Below are positions 51,315 through 61,149 of a stretch of 64,000 bases of DNA, one piece after another; position 1 is the first letter of the stretch; the number at the start of each line of letters is the position of its first letter. The DNA is taken from NCBI RefSeq assembly GCF_018224885.1, contig NZ_JAGTXB010000006.1:1-64000 (forward strand). Reading direction: 5' to 3'. This DNA comes from Chitinophaga hostae. Lineage in GTDB: Bacteria > Bacteroidota > Bacteroidia > Chitinophagales > Chitinophagaceae. Position numbers and translations under genes: made by a program. The notes below the pieces were generated by a model. The model did no database searches, was not told where the DNA came from, and was given only the letters and a program-made list of their open reading frames with translations.

Positions 51315-52655
51315 TTAAGTATTCAGCAGGATGTAAAACGTAGTGCCGTTGCCGTTAATGCCCGGGCTTATTACTTTTAGTTGTCCCCCGTGCATTTGTA
51401 TGATCTGTTGTGACAAGCTTAGGCCAATACCGGAGCCTTTCTTTTTGGTGGTGAAAAAAGGGATAAATATTTTGTTCATCGCATCTGTATCAATGCCCGG
51501 CCCGTTGTCCGTTATTTCAATGCATATCTGCTGGATGTTGTTAAGATACAGTTTCATGCTGATAGTAGCCTGTGACGTTTGCTCCAATGCATCCATCGCA
51601 TTTTTTACCAGGTTGATCAGTACCATTTGCAGTTGGGATACGTCGGCATGTATCTCCATATTTTCAACATCGGTTTCGAGGGTAAACTGTATGCCGGCCT
51701 GTTTCATATCGGCCTGGAAAAGGCTGCCAACAGAGTTCACCAGGGTTTTTACATTTACGCTGGTAAACTGTGGTTGCGGCAATGTGGTATAATCGCGGTA
51801 AGCATTTACAAAATTCATGATGCCTTTGCTGCGGCTCTCCACGGTCTGCAATGCTTCGCGTAAGTCTGAAATGCCTTCCTGGTGCTGTGCGCCGGGGGCT
51901 ATGTCGAAGTCAACGATTTCCTGCATGGTGCCTATCAGGGACACGATCGGCGTAACGGAATTCATGATTTCGTGGCGCAATATTTTTGTCAGGTTTTGCC
52001 ATGCTTCCAGTTCTTTTTTCTGCAGTTCCGAATGAATATTCTGAATGGAAATAAGCTTGATGAGGCGACCTTGTAAACGCACGGTGGCCGCATGTATCGA
52101 CAGTTGTTGTTCCTGCCTGGTGGCATACAGGGTTTTACTGCCAGACGACAACTCCATCAACAGCTCTGCCAGTCCGGGATGCACGGTTTTGAGTTCATGG
52201 ATATTGCGGAGCCGGTAAATACCCATCAACCGGAATGCGGCGGGGTTGATAAGCTCTATTTTACCTTCTGTATCAAAAGACAATACACCGATGCTGATAT
52301 GTTGTACAATGGTGTCAATATATTTCAGGTTGGCTTCCTTTTCCGCCCTGGTTTGCCTGAAGGCTTCTAATACTTCATTGAACTGGTGGTTGAGCATACT
52401 AAAGCTCTTGCCCAGTTTATTATCTGCGCTGAACCGGATGGAGAAGTCTTCATACCGGATAGATTCCAGGAAGAGCGTGAGTTTCCGGTTAATCCGGTTC
52501 AGGTAGTGGTAAATACCGTACAACTGCAGCAATATCAGCGGGAGCAGCAGAAATGCCAGTGGCTGCATGCTGTGCATGTACAACCAGATGGCTGCTGTAA
52601 GGGTGATAGCCAGCAGGCTTACCCGCAGGCTGATATTGATGCTGAAGCGATTCAT
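51315..52655 (-). CDS. Sensor histidine kinase (NtrY-like)
   Basis: A 446-aa kinase. Two membrane helices with almost no periplasmic loop (about 9-50) suggest it senses signals in the membrane or cytoplasm. HAMP-like and PAS segments (about 105-205: HISIGVLSFDTEGKIELINPAAFRLMG) come next. The phosphoacceptor is in LRHEIMNSVTPIV (H near 228). The ATPase domain has N, G1 and G2 boxes: NLVKNAMDAL, DNGPGID and GSGIGLSLSQQII. The regulator gene lies upstream on the same strand, 129 bp away. Confidence 0.92.
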   Translation of the reverse strand: MNRFSINISLRVSLLAITLTAAIWLYMHSMQPLAFLLLPLILLQLYGIYHYLNRINRKLTLFLESIRYEDFSIRFSADNKLGKSFSMLNHQFNEVLEAFRQTRAEKEANLKYIDTIVQHISIGVLSFDTEGKIELINPAAFRLMGIYRLRNIHELKTVHPGLAELLMELSSGSKTLYATRQEQQLSIHAATVRLQGRLIKLISIQNIHSELQKKELEAWQNLTKILRHEIMNSVTPIVSLIGTMQEIVDFDIAPGAQHQEGISDLREALQTVESRSKGIMNFVNAYRDYTTLPQPQFTSVNVKTLVNSVGSLFQADMKQAGIQFTLETDVENMEIHADVSQLQMVLINLVKNAMDALEQTSQATISMKLYLNNIQQICIEITDNGPGIDTDAMNKIFIPFFTTKKKGSGIGLSLSQQIIQMHGGQLKVISPGINGNGTTFYILLNT

Positions 52656-52667
52656 GTTTTTTTAAGT

Positions 52668-52787
52668 GCCTAAAGCGGAAAGCGGAAAGCAAAAAGCTAT
52701 TGAAGCGATTATTTAAAAAAAAGTTAGAGAATACTGTTAAACATATTATGCAGGAGCTTTTAGCTTTACGCTTTTAGCTTTCTGCTA
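52668..52787. repeat. TAGC-type inverted repeat sharing the NtrC-type gene stop codon
   Basis: Left part GCGGAAAGC-GGAAAGC-AAAAAGCT (52676-52698) and right part AGCTTTTAGC-TTTACGC-TTTTAGC (52757-52776) are partly complementary. On the minus strand the regulator stop TAG runs into CAGAAAGCTAAAAGCG. The element lies inside the regulator-kinase operon. Confidence 0.65.
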
Positions 52788-54134
52788 AATATTATATTTC
52801 TCCAGTCGTCTGTAAAGTGCAGCCCTGCTGAGTCCCAGCTCTTTTGCCGCTTCGGTGATGTTGCCGTTACATTTTTTCATGGCTTGTGAAATGATGTTAC
52901 GTTCCATTTCTTCCAGGTTGTAACCGGTGTCCATGGCCTGATCGGTAGCGTTGTTGTTTTTTACAAACACATCTTTGGGCTGTAATGTTTTGCCTTGTGA
53001 AAGGATAACTGCTCTTTCAATTGCATGTTGCAGTTCGCGGATATTGCCGGGCCAGTCGTACCGCTCCAGTTGTGTGATCAGTGATTCATGCATACTGTTT
53101 ACCGGCCGTTTGTATTTATCGCGGTACAGTTGCATGAAATGTTCTGCCAGGGGAACGATGTCTTCCACGCGCTCGCGCAGGGGTGGCAGGTGTATTTCGA
53201 TGGTATTGATACGGTAGAGCAGATCCTGTCTGAACAGGTGTTGTGCGGCCATATGCTGTATGTTCCTGTTGGTAGCGCAGATGAGTCTAACGTCGATGGG
53301 CACACTTTTATTTGAGCCTACTTTGGTGATGGACCTGTTTTGCAGTACTGTCAGCAGTTTGGCCTGGAAGGGGATGGAGATGTTTCCTATTTCGTCCAGG
53401 AAAATGGTGCCGCCGTTAGCTTCTTCAAAGCGGCCGATGCGGTCTTCCCGGGCATCGGTGAAGGCGCCTTTTACATGACCGAATAATTCGCTTTCGAACA
53501 GGGTTTCGCTGATGGCGCCCAGGTCTACGCTTACAAAGGGTTTGTTATTCCGGTTGGATTGTGCATGTATTTGCCGGGCCAGCATATCCTTACCGGTACC
53601 ATTTTCTCCGAGGATCAGGATATTGGCGTCGGTGGCGGCTACGCGTGATACCGTATCAAATACGGTGAGCATACCGGGACTTTTACCAACTACCTGGTTG
53701 CCGGGATGATGAACGGCGGCGGGTGGTTTATCCTGCTGGGCGGCTCTTTTGTTGTAGGCTGTTTGGATGGTGGCCAGTAGTTTTTCATTTTCCCAGGGCT
53801 TGAGAACAAAGTCTACCGCCCCTGCTTTGATAGACCTTACGGCCATTTCCACATCGCCATAGGCGGTGAAGAGTACCACTGCTGTTTCCGGTTTAATATC
53901 GAGGATCCGGTCCAGCCATTCGAAGCCTTCTTTCCCGCTGCTCAGGTCGCGGGTAAAGTTCATATCCAGCAGGATTACATCGTAATCAAAGTTGGATACG
54001 AGGTAGGGTATTTTTTGTGGATTCTTTTCAAAATCAACCTGTTCAAAATGTCTTTTCAGTAACAGGCGTGCTGCACGTAAAACGTCTACATCATCATCAA
54101 CAATTAAAATCTTAGCGGGTTGCATGTTAGTCAT
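52785..54134 (-). CDS. Sigma-54-dependent response regulator (NtrC family)
   Basis: About 449 aa from the ATG at 54134; a TTG at 54158 or the ATG at 54125 are alternatives. The receiver domain (about 5-125) has the phospho-Asp in VILLDMNFTRD. The AAA+ domain (about 150-385) has Walker A GENGTGKD, the sigma-54 contact loop as GAFTDA, and Walker B GTIFLDEIGN. The Fis-type HTH (about 410-447) ends GNITEAAKELGLSRAALYRR. It should activate sigma-54 promoters, most likely that of the divergent exporter operon. Confidence 0.93.
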   Translation of the reverse strand: MTNMQPAKILIVDDDVDVLRAARLLLKRHFEQVDFEKNPQKIPYLVSNFDYDVILLDMNFTRDLSSGKEGFEWLDRILDIKPETAVVLFTAYGDVEMAVRSIKAGAVDFVLKPWENEKLLATIQTAYNKRAAQQDKPPAAVHHPGNQVVGKSPGMLTVFDTVSRVAATDANILILGENGTGKDMLARQIHAQSNRNNKPFVSVDLGAISETLFESELFGHVKGAFTDAREDRIGRFEEANGGTIFLDEIGNISIPFQAKLLTVLQNRSITKVGSNKSVPIDVRLICATNRNIQHMAAQHLFRQDLLYRINTIEIHLPPLRERVEDIVPLAEHFMQLYRDKYKRPVNSMHESLITQLERYDWPGNIRELQHAIERAVILSQGKTLQPKDVFVKNNNATDQAMDTGYNLEEMERNIISQAMKKCNGNITEAAKELGLSRAALYRRLEKYNI

Positions 54135-54210
54135 ATGCGAAAGGTGAATAGTTAACAATATTAAACAAAGATTCTTTCAAACCCACAGCTAAATTCAGGA
54201 ACTTTTAAAA

Positions 54211-54249
54211 GTGTCCGATTCTGGACACCGCTTGTCCGGCAAAGGACGT
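54211..54249. promoter_or_regulatory. Two phased palindromes, probable binding sites of the NtrC-type regulator
   Basis: Site 1 is GTGTCC-N6-GGACAC (54211-54228), a perfect palindrome. Site 2 is GTCC-N6-GGAC (54234-54247) with the same spacer. Their centres are 21 bp apart, two helical turns. They lie between the regulator gene and the exporter operon, about 55 to 90 bp before the candidate sigma-54 promoter, as expected for an upstream activator site. Confidence 0.6.
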
Positions 54250-54301
54250 TTTTTTGGCTGGAAATTCAATGAAATCCACGCTGGTAGCCTGTTTTTAGCT
54301 T

Positions 54302-54317
54302 TGGCATATGGATTGAC
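54302..54317 (+). promoter_or_regulatory. Weak candidate sigma-54 promoter of the exporter operon
   Basis: TGGCATATGGATTGAC has GG and TTG at the right -24/-12 spacing, but the nearly invariant GC of the -12 element is GA. It lies 33 bp before the adaptor gene. Confidence 0.35.
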
Positions 54318-54349
54318 TTTCCAGGGAAGCAAACTTTTCGTAAAATAAC

Positions 54350-55597
54350 ATGGACAGAAAAATAGAAAAGAAGTTTTGGAATAAAAAGCGCATCATGATG
54401 ATAGGTGGTGGCGCGGCGGTGGCCATGCTGCTGTTGTATACACTGATTTTTGCTGATCACCGTGCCACCCTTAATGTGGAAAAGGACAAGATCACTATAT
54501 CTCCTGTAAAGAAAGGAACCTTTGATGTATATATTGCCGTTACGGCAGTGGTGATGCCGCTGAAAACCATCCGCCTGGATGCTATTGAAGGCGGGTATGT
54601 AAGCCGTAAATACCTGGATGGGGGTAGTATGGTAAAGGAAGGAGACTCCATCCTGAGGCTGGATAACCAGCATATGATGATGGATTTTGTGAACCACGAA
54701 ACTGAGATCTACCGTTTGCGCAATGAATTACAGAATACCCGTTTGAGCATCCGGCAACAGGAGTTTACCATGCAGCAAACGATTTCTGATATAGATGCCA
54801 AAATTGAGGCTGCTCAGGACCTGTACGACCGCAATAAGCAGCTGGTAGAAGAAAAGATTGTAGCCCGCCAGGATTTCAATAAGAACAAATTTGAACTGGA
54901 AGGACTCCTGCGTCAGAAAGATATACAACTGCAATCGCAGAAATACCAGCAGGATAATGCCAGAATGCAGATCACCCAGCTGGAAGGTACCCTGACCAGA
55001 ACCCAGCGTAACCTGGAACTGATGAGGGAGAATCTGAACAGCCTTATTGTTCGCGCACCTGTGTCCGGCTTGCTCTCGTCTATCGAGGTAGAAGTAGGAT
55101 CGAGTATTACTGCCGGCCAGAATATAGGCCAGATCGACGATCTGAATGGGTTTAAGTTGCGTGCCGACATTGATGAACATTATGTTTCCCAGGTATTTGC
55201 CGGTTTAAGGGCATCCTTTGAATTTGACGGCAAAGCCTATGATATGGTGGTTACCAAGGTGTATCCTGAAATAAAAAGCGGCCGGTTCCAGGCTGATATG
55301 AACTTTGAAAAGAATACGCCGGAAGGTATCCGCCGTGGACAATCCTCTCCTATCCGCCTTGTATTGGGTAAGTCCGCAGAAGCTATCCTTTTACCACTCG
55401 GTGGCTTTTTCTCCGACACCGGTGGTAACTGGGTATATGTAGTTGACAAAAGCGGGAAAAAAGCGGTAAAACGCAATATTTCGCTGGGCCGTAAAAATCC
55501 GTTATATTTTGAAGTACTGGAAGGCTTACAGCCGGGAGACCAGGTCATTACTTCTTCTTATGAGAACTTCGGTAACAAGGACGTTCTATCTTTTTAG
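54350..55597 (+). CDS. HlyD-type periplasmic adaptor of an ABC exporter
   Basis: A 415-aa membrane-fusion protein. One N-terminal helix (about 17-36) anchors it. A lipoyl-like half lies near 60-100, a coiled-coil hairpin about 105-220 (DIDAKIEAAQDLYDRNKQLV), then the second lipoyl half (IVRAPVSGLLSSIEVEVGSS) and beta-barrel and membrane-proximal domains. It links an inner-membrane transporter to an outer-membrane channel. No TolC-type gene is inside the window. First gene of the exporter operon. Confidence 0.9.
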   Translation: MDRKIEKKFWNKKRIMMIGGGAAVAMLLLYTLIFADHRATLNVEKDKITISPVKKGTFDVYIAVTAVVMPLKTIRLDAIEGGYVSRKYLDGGSMVKEGDSILRLDNQHMMMDFVNHETEIYRLRNELQNTRLSIRQQEFTMQQTISDIDAKIEAAQDLYDRNKQLVEEKIVARQDFNKNKFELEGLLRQKDIQLQSQKYQQDNARMQITQLEGTLTRTQRNLELMRENLNSLIVRAPVSGLLSSIEVEVGSSITAGQNIGQIDDLNGFKLRADIDEHYVSQVFAGLRASFEFDGKAYDMVVTKVYPEIKSGRFQADMNFEKNTPEGIRRGQSSPIRLVLGKSAEAILLPLGGFFSDTGGNWVYVVDKSGKKAVKRNISLGRKNPLYFEVLEGLQPGDQVITSSYENFGNKDVLSF

Positions 55598-55646
55598 TAA
55601 TCATCCATTTTTTTATATAAACTAGCAATTAAAACTTCAAACACTT

Positions 55647-56336
55647 ATGATACGCACTGTTAACTTACAGAAGCTGTTTACAACAGAAGAGGTGGAAACC
55701 ACTGCTCTCAACGGGATTAACATGGAAGTGCAGGATGGCGAATTTGTGGCGATCATGGGGCCTTCCGGTTGCGGCAAATCTACTTTGCTGAACATTTTAG
55801 GTTTGCTTGACAACCCCAGTGATGGAGAGTATCACTTCTGGGATAAGGAAGTAGCGCGTATGAGTGAAAGACAAAGGGCGCAGCTTCGTAAAGGCTCCAT
55901 TGGTTTTGTGTTCCAGAGCTTCAACCTTATTGATGAGCTCACCGTTTTCGAAAACGTGGAATTGCCTTTACTGTACCTGAAAGTGCCTGCTGCCGAAAGA
56001 AAAGTGAAGGTAGAAGAAGTGCTGGAGCGTATGAACATTATGCATCGCCGTAATCACTTCCCGCAGCAGCTGTCTGGCGGGCAGCAACAAAGGGTAGCTA
56101 TTGCCCGTGCTGTGGTGGCCAAGCCCAACCTGATACTGGCGGATGAGCCCACCGGTAACCTGGATTCCACCAATGGAGAAGAAGTGATGAAGCTGTTGCA
56201 GGAACTCAACAATGCCGGCACTACCCTGATCATGGTAACACACTCCCCATATGATGCCGGGTTTGCACACCGGATTATCAACTTGTTTGATGGACGGGTG
56301 GTAACAGAGAATATCAAGGAGCAGTTCCACGTGTGA
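55647..56336 (+). CDS. ABC transporter ATPase (MacB/LolD type)
   Basis: A 229-aa ATPase. Walker A is GPSGCGKST (about 38-46), Q-loop FVFQSFNL, signature LSGGQQQR (about 142), Walker B LILADEPT and H-loop VTHS. This form drives FtsX/MacB-type mechanotransmission permeases. It lies between the adaptor and four or more permease genes and is the only ATPase seen. Confidence 0.93.
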   Translation: MIRTVNLQKLFTTEEVETTALNGINMEVQDGEFVAIMGPSGCGKSTLLNILGLLDNPSDGEYHFWDKEVARMSERQRAQLRKGSIGFVFQSFNLIDELTVFENVELPLLYLKVPAAERKVKVEEVLERMNIMHRRNHFPQQLSGGQQQRVAIARAVVAKPNLILADEPTGNLDSTNGEEVMKLLQELNNAGTTLIMVTHSPYDAGFAHRIINLFDGRVVTENIKEQFHV

Positions 56337-56364
56337 TTTTTTTTCGCCATTCTAAAACCACATT

Positions 56365-58779
56365 ATGTTCCGGAATTATTTCAAAGTTGCGGTCCGGCAT
56401 CTGCAGCGTCATAAGTTCATTACCGTTATTAACGCCACAGGGCTGGCAGTGGGCATGGCCTGTTGTATGCTGATTGTGTTATATGTGCGTGATGAATTAA
56501 GTTTTGACCGGTTTCATCAACAGGGAAACAATATTTACCGGGTTACCACCACAGAAAACTCCGTTGGAGCCGGACATATCGATTATGGTGCTGCTACCCC
56601 GTTCCCCATCGGACCTAACCTGAAAAAGGACATCAGCAGTATAAAGGAAGCAGTCCGGGTATGTATGCCCGGTAACACACTTTATACCGTTGGTGATAAG
56701 AAGATCTGGGAAGAAAATACCGCTTTTGCAGATGAAGGTTTTTTCCGGATGTTTAGCTTTCCCTTGCTGGAAGGCAATCCTGCTACAGTTTTCAAAGAAC
56801 CATATTCCATTGTGCTCACGGAATCAGCTGCCAGGAAATATTTTGGTAATGAATCGCCTGTGGGCAAGCTGATGAAGGTGGGAAATGGCTATAGTTGTAC
56901 GGTAACAGGTGTGGCAAAGGATATGCCTTCCAATACAGACCTCAGTTTCACCATGATCATGTCCTTTTCCACGATGATCAAAGAAGCGCTGAAAGTGGAC
57001 AACAAGCTGGAGGAGCAGTGGTTTATGTTTTCGAACAACGTCACTTTTGTGCAATTGCCTGATCATACCGATCCGGCTAAGCTTAACAATGAATTAAAAA
57101 CATTTGTATCCACACATATAGGTGGTATTTTACGAAGACATAATATTCAGTTTTCACTGGAGTTACAGCCGCTGAAAAATGCGCACCTCCACCCGGCAGG
57201 TGATAAAGGGCCTGTTGACAATACTCCGCTCATATGGTTGTATGTAGCCATCGCTGTTTTCCTGATCCTTATTGCCTGTATGAATTTTATGAATCTCACT
57301 ACCGCACGGGCACATGAACGTGCAAAGGAGGTGGGGTTACGGAAAGTATTAGGCGCTGAAAGAAAAAGCCTGATCCTCCAGTTCCTGACAGAATCGCTGG
57401 TGATCAGCGTTATTTCTTTTTTGCTGGCAGTACTGCTGGTGATCGGTACCATGCCGTTGTTTAACGCTATTACAGGCAAAACATTGTCGGTATTTGGCGC
57501 TGCCGATGTTGTTTTATATGCCGGTTTATTGTTGCTGGTATTGGTTGTGGGCCTGGTGGCCGGTAGTTATCCTGCGCTCTATTTATCCGGTCTGATACCT
57601 GTACGTGTATTGAAAGGGAACTTTATTGCTTCCGGTACCCGTGTACTGGTGCGGAGGGGGCTGGTGGTAGCGCAGTTTGCCGTAGCGGTGGCATTGATCA
57701 TTGCTACGGTGGTGGTATTTTCCCAATTGCGCTACTGGCAGAATAAAAATCTTGGATTCGATAAAGAACACCTGGTGAATGTGTATTTGTCTGGTGTGGA
57801 TGGCGATGCAAAAGCCGCCTTGCTGAAATCTTCTTTTTTAGCCTTATCCGGTGTGCAGCAGGCTTCTATGCATAACCTTCAGATGGGTAGCGGTGTTATG
57901 AGCAATAACCCTGTTGTGAAGGAAGGAGCCGATGATAAGGAGGGTTTTGTAGCAGGCATTGTTCAGTCGGATTTTGACCTCCTGAAAACAACGGGTATAA
58001 AACTGGTTGCCGGACGTGATTTTAACCCGGCGCTGGCCACCGACTCATCTGATGCGTTTATCATTAACCAGGCAGCAGCCAGGCAACTGGGTTTTAAGGA
58101 TGATGCCGTTGGCAAGCGTATCGAATGGAGACCAGGCTATATGAGGAGGCATGGAACGGTGATAGGTGTGGTAGAAGATTTTAACCTCCGCTCGTTGCAG
58201 GTGCCGGTTGATCCGCTTATTTATATGGTAAAACAGGACGGTGCGGGTATTATTACGCTTCGCCTGGGCGCCGGCGATCAAAAAGTGGTATTGAAAAAAG
58301 TGGAAGCAGCATGGAATAGTATTATTCCCGATGTGCCGTTTAATTACACCTTTGTAGAAAACGATATACAGGCGCAATATGTTGCAGAACGTATGCTGGG
58401 TAAGCTATTCGGCGTTTTTTCCGGTCTGGCGATCTTTATTGCCTGTATGGGTTTACTCGGATTGTCGATGTTAATTTCCCGGCAGCGTACCAAGGAAGTC
58501 GGTATCAGAAAAGTACTGGGGGCTTCTGTTGCGAATATATCCTTGTTGTTATCGAAAGACTTTCTCAAACTGGTATTGATTGGTATTTGTATTGCTTCTC
58601 CGCTGGCCTGGTATGGCATGGAGCAGTGGCTGAAACATTTTGCCTTCAGGATACATATGGAATGGTGGGTGTTTGCCGTTACAGCGGCGCTGGTGGTCAT
58701 GATTGCGTTTTGCACAGTAAGTCTTCAAACGGTAAGGTCGGCATTAATGAACCCGGTTAAATCACTTAGATCAGAATAA
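56365..58779 (+). CDS. FtsX/MacB-type ABC permease 1
   Basis: An 804-aa permease. N-terminal helix (about 21-42), a large MacB-type periplasmic domain (about 45-280), three helices around 285-400 with the FtsX-like ARAHERAKEVGLRKVLGAER coupling segment, a fourth near 425-445, a second periplasmic domain, and three C-terminal helices with RTKEVGIRKVLGAS. This doubled FtsX form is typical for Bacteroidota. Confidence 0.9.
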   Translation: MFRNYFKVAVRHLQRHKFITVINATGLAVGMACCMLIVLYVRDELSFDRFHQQGNNIYRVTTTENSVGAGHIDYGAATPFPIGPNLKKDISSIKEAVRVCMPGNTLYTVGDKKIWEENTAFADEGFFRMFSFPLLEGNPATVFKEPYSIVLTESAARKYFGNESPVGKLMKVGNGYSCTVTGVAKDMPSNTDLSFTMIMSFSTMIKEALKVDNKLEEQWFMFSNNVTFVQLPDHTDPAKLNNELKTFVSTHIGGILRRHNIQFSLELQPLKNAHLHPAGDKGPVDNTPLIWLYVAIAVFLILIACMNFMNLTTARAHERAKEVGLRKVLGAERKSLILQFLTESLVISVISFLLAVLLVIGTMPLFNAITGKTLSVFGAADVVLYAGLLLLVLVVGLVAGSYPALYLSGLIPVRVLKGNFIASGTRVLVRRGLVVAQFAVAVALIIATVVVFSQLRYWQNKNLGFDKEHLVNVYLSGVDGDAKAALLKSSFLALSGVQQASMHNLQMGSGVMSNNPVVKEGADDKEGFVAGIVQSDFDLLKTTGIKLVAGRDFNPALATDSSDAFIINQAAARQLGFKDDAVGKRIEWRPGYMRRHGTVIGVVEDFNLRSLQVPVDPLIYMVKQDGAGIITLRLGAGDQKVVLKKVEAAWNSIIPDVPFNYTFVENDIQAQYVAERMLGKLFGVFSGLAIFIACMGLLGLSMLISRQRTKEVGIRKVLGASVANISLLLSKDFLKLVLIGICIASPLAWYGMEQWLKHFAFRIHMEWWVFAVTAALVVMIAFCTVSLQTVRSALMNPVKSLRSE

Positions 58780-58780
58780 C

Positions 58781-61138
58781 ATGATTAAGAATTATTTCCG
58801 CATTGCCTGGAGAAGCCTGGAAAGAAGTCGCTTCTTTGCCGCGCTGAATATTGCCGGGCTGGCCTTTGGCATGGCTGTATGCATGTTTATTTTATGCTGG
58901 GTAGCAGATGAATACAGCGTAGATAAATTTCATACAAACGGAAAAAATATGTTCCGGTTACATGTCAATGCCGACTGGGGAGGTTTGCGTACGCTCACCA
59001 CCACACCGGTTGTGCTTGGGGACGAGGTGAAAAACTCTTTTCCCGAAATAACAGCAGATGTAAAAGTAAGGACATACGAAGCCAATAAACTGTTTAAAAC
59101 AGGTGGTAAATCGGGTATTGAAAAAAGAATGATGTATGCCACCCCTAATTTTCTGCAGGAGTTCGACTATCCTTTGGTAGCAGGCGATAAGCGCACGGCG
59201 CTCACACAGCCCAACTCAATTGTGTTAACAGCTGCGCTGGCTCAAAAATACTATGGCAACAGTAACCCCATTGGCAAAATTATCAGTCTGGATGATGGAA
59301 AGAGCCTGCAGGTAACGGCTGTTATCAGTAATGTTCCCGCTAATTCCTCGTTACAGTTTGATTTCATATTACCCTTTGCACTCACCTTACAGGATGATCC
59401 CTGGCTGCTGAGACCCGGTAGCTACAGCATATTCAACTATATGGTGATAAGGCCGGGTACAGACATCGCACAACTGACCGCCAAGATCCAGCAAAATTAT
59501 AAGCGGTTGCACCCCGAGCAGAAGAACGAGTTATGGCTGCAACCTTTCCAGGACATCTATCTGCATGAAAAATATGAAAATGGAAAAGTGGCCGGAGGAA
59601 GGATAGAATATGTACGGTTATTTTTTATCACTGCCATCATAGTACTGGCGATTGCCTGTATTAACTTCATGAATCTTTCTACCGCGCAGGCTTCGAGGAG
59701 GGCCCGGGAAGTGGGGGTGCGCAAATCTTTGGGTGCTACCCATTCTTCGCTCATCCTGCAGTTTACCGGTGAAGCATTGCTGATGGCAGCTATTGCCGCT
59801 ATCATTGCAGGAGTGGCGGTTTGGCTGCTGATGCCTGTATTTAACAACTTCACGGGTAAACACATTACTTTCACAATTCCTGTTATCAGTAAATACCTGC
59901 TTGGTTTGTTGCTGGTAACCCTGTTAACGGGCTTATTTGCAGGTAGCTATCCTGCATTTGTTTTATCCCGCTTCCTGCCGGTGAAGGTGCTGAAAGGGGA
60001 TATAAGCAGCGGCGCAGGCACTTCCCTGTTACGGAAAAACCTGGTAGTATTGCAGTTTGTGCTTTCCTTTATTTTTCTTGTTGGCAGTGTAGTGATCTAC
60101 AGACAGATGAACTATATCTATCATCGTAACCTCGGCCAGGACCGGGAAAATATTATGTATGTGCAGCTGGATAATGGTTTCCCGGATAAGCAAACTGCTA
60201 TTGAACAATCGCTGGCCCAGTTGCCACAAATAAAGTCTTTTACCTACAGTAATTTTCTGCCGCTGTCTATTGAAGGTGTGAGTGCTGATCTTTCCTGGGA
60301 AGGTAAGCCGGAGCAAATGGTAGTGAATACGGCGCCTTTGCAGGTGGGATACGACTATGTGAAAACTATGGGCGTTGCAATGAAGGAGGGCCGTGACTTT
60401 TCGCGTGATTTCGCGACTGATTCAGGCGCTTATATTATTAATGAGGCCGCGGTCCGTGTAATGGGTATGACTAACCCGGTGGGTAAACAAATTGGTTTCT
60501 GGAAAGGTAAGGGAACTATCATAGGGGTAGTGAAGGATTTTCATTTCACTTCCCTGCGTGAGAATATCAACCCGGTGGTGATGATGCTGGAACCAAAGGA
60601 TAATAACTATATCATGCTGCGTTTGGCCAGGGGAGATGTAGCAACAGAAGTGGCTGCTGTAGAAAAAGTATTTGCCAGGTTTAACCCGGAATATCCGCTG
60701 GAATATCATTTCCTTGATGAAGCTTTTGATAATATGTACCGGTCGGAAACCATGCTGAAAAAACTGGCAGAAGTATTTGCGGTGGTGGCCGTACTGATTT
60801 CCTGCCTGGGTTTATTCGGACTGTCGGTATTTACAGCAGAGCAGCGTAAAAAGGAAATAAGTATCCGGAAGATACTGGGCGCATCGGTGATGAATGTAAC
60901 TACGTTGCTTTCCAGGGATTTTCTCTGGCTGGTGATGATTGGTATTTTGCTGGCAACGCCGGTGAGCTGGTACCTGATGCATAACTGGTTAAACGGGTTT
61001 GCTTATCACGTGAACCTGTCGGCCTGGATCTTCCTGTCAGCAGGGGTGCTGGCAATACTGATAGCACTGGCTACTGTAAGTTTTCAGTCGGTGAAGGCAG
61101 CATTGGCCAACCCGGTAAAATCTTTAAAATCAGAATAA
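58781..61138 (+). CDS. FtsX/MacB-type ABC permease 2
   Basis: A 785-aa paralogue with the same doubled layout. Coupling segments are SRRAREVGVRKSLGATH (near 310) and RKKEISIRKILGAS (near 690). It begins one base after permease 1 ends, so the two are tightly coupled. Periplasmic parts differ clearly from permease 1. Confidence 0.9.
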   Translation: MIKNYFRIAWRSLERSRFFAALNIAGLAFGMAVCMFILCWVADEYSVDKFHTNGKNMFRLHVNADWGGLRTLTTTPVVLGDEVKNSFPEITADVKVRTYEANKLFKTGGKSGIEKRMMYATPNFLQEFDYPLVAGDKRTALTQPNSIVLTAALAQKYYGNSNPIGKIISLDDGKSLQVTAVISNVPANSSLQFDFILPFALTLQDDPWLLRPGSYSIFNYMVIRPGTDIAQLTAKIQQNYKRLHPEQKNELWLQPFQDIYLHEKYENGKVAGGRIEYVRLFFITAIIVLAIACINFMNLSTAQASRRAREVGVRKSLGATHSSLILQFTGEALLMAAIAAIIAGVAVWLLMPVFNNFTGKHITFTIPVISKYLLGLLLVTLLTGLFAGSYPAFVLSRFLPVKVLKGDISSGAGTSLLRKNLVVLQFVLSFIFLVGSVVIYRQMNYIYHRNLGQDRENIMYVQLDNGFPDKQTAIEQSLAQLPQIKSFTYSNFLPLSIEGVSADLSWEGKPEQMVVNTAPLQVGYDYVKTMGVAMKEGRDFSRDFATDSGAYIINEAAVRVMGMTNPVGKQIGFWKGKGTIIGVVKDFHFTSLRENINPVVMMLEPKDNNYIMLRLARGDVATEVAAVEKVFARFNPEYPLEYHFLDEAFDNMYRSETMLKKLAEVFAVVAVLISCLGLFGLSVFTAEQRKKEISIRKILGASVMNVTTLLSRDFLWLVMIGILLATPVSWYLMHNWLNGFAYHVNLSAWIFLSAGVLAILIALATVSFQSVKAALANPVKSLKSE

Positions 61139-61149
61139 ACATCCAGTAT

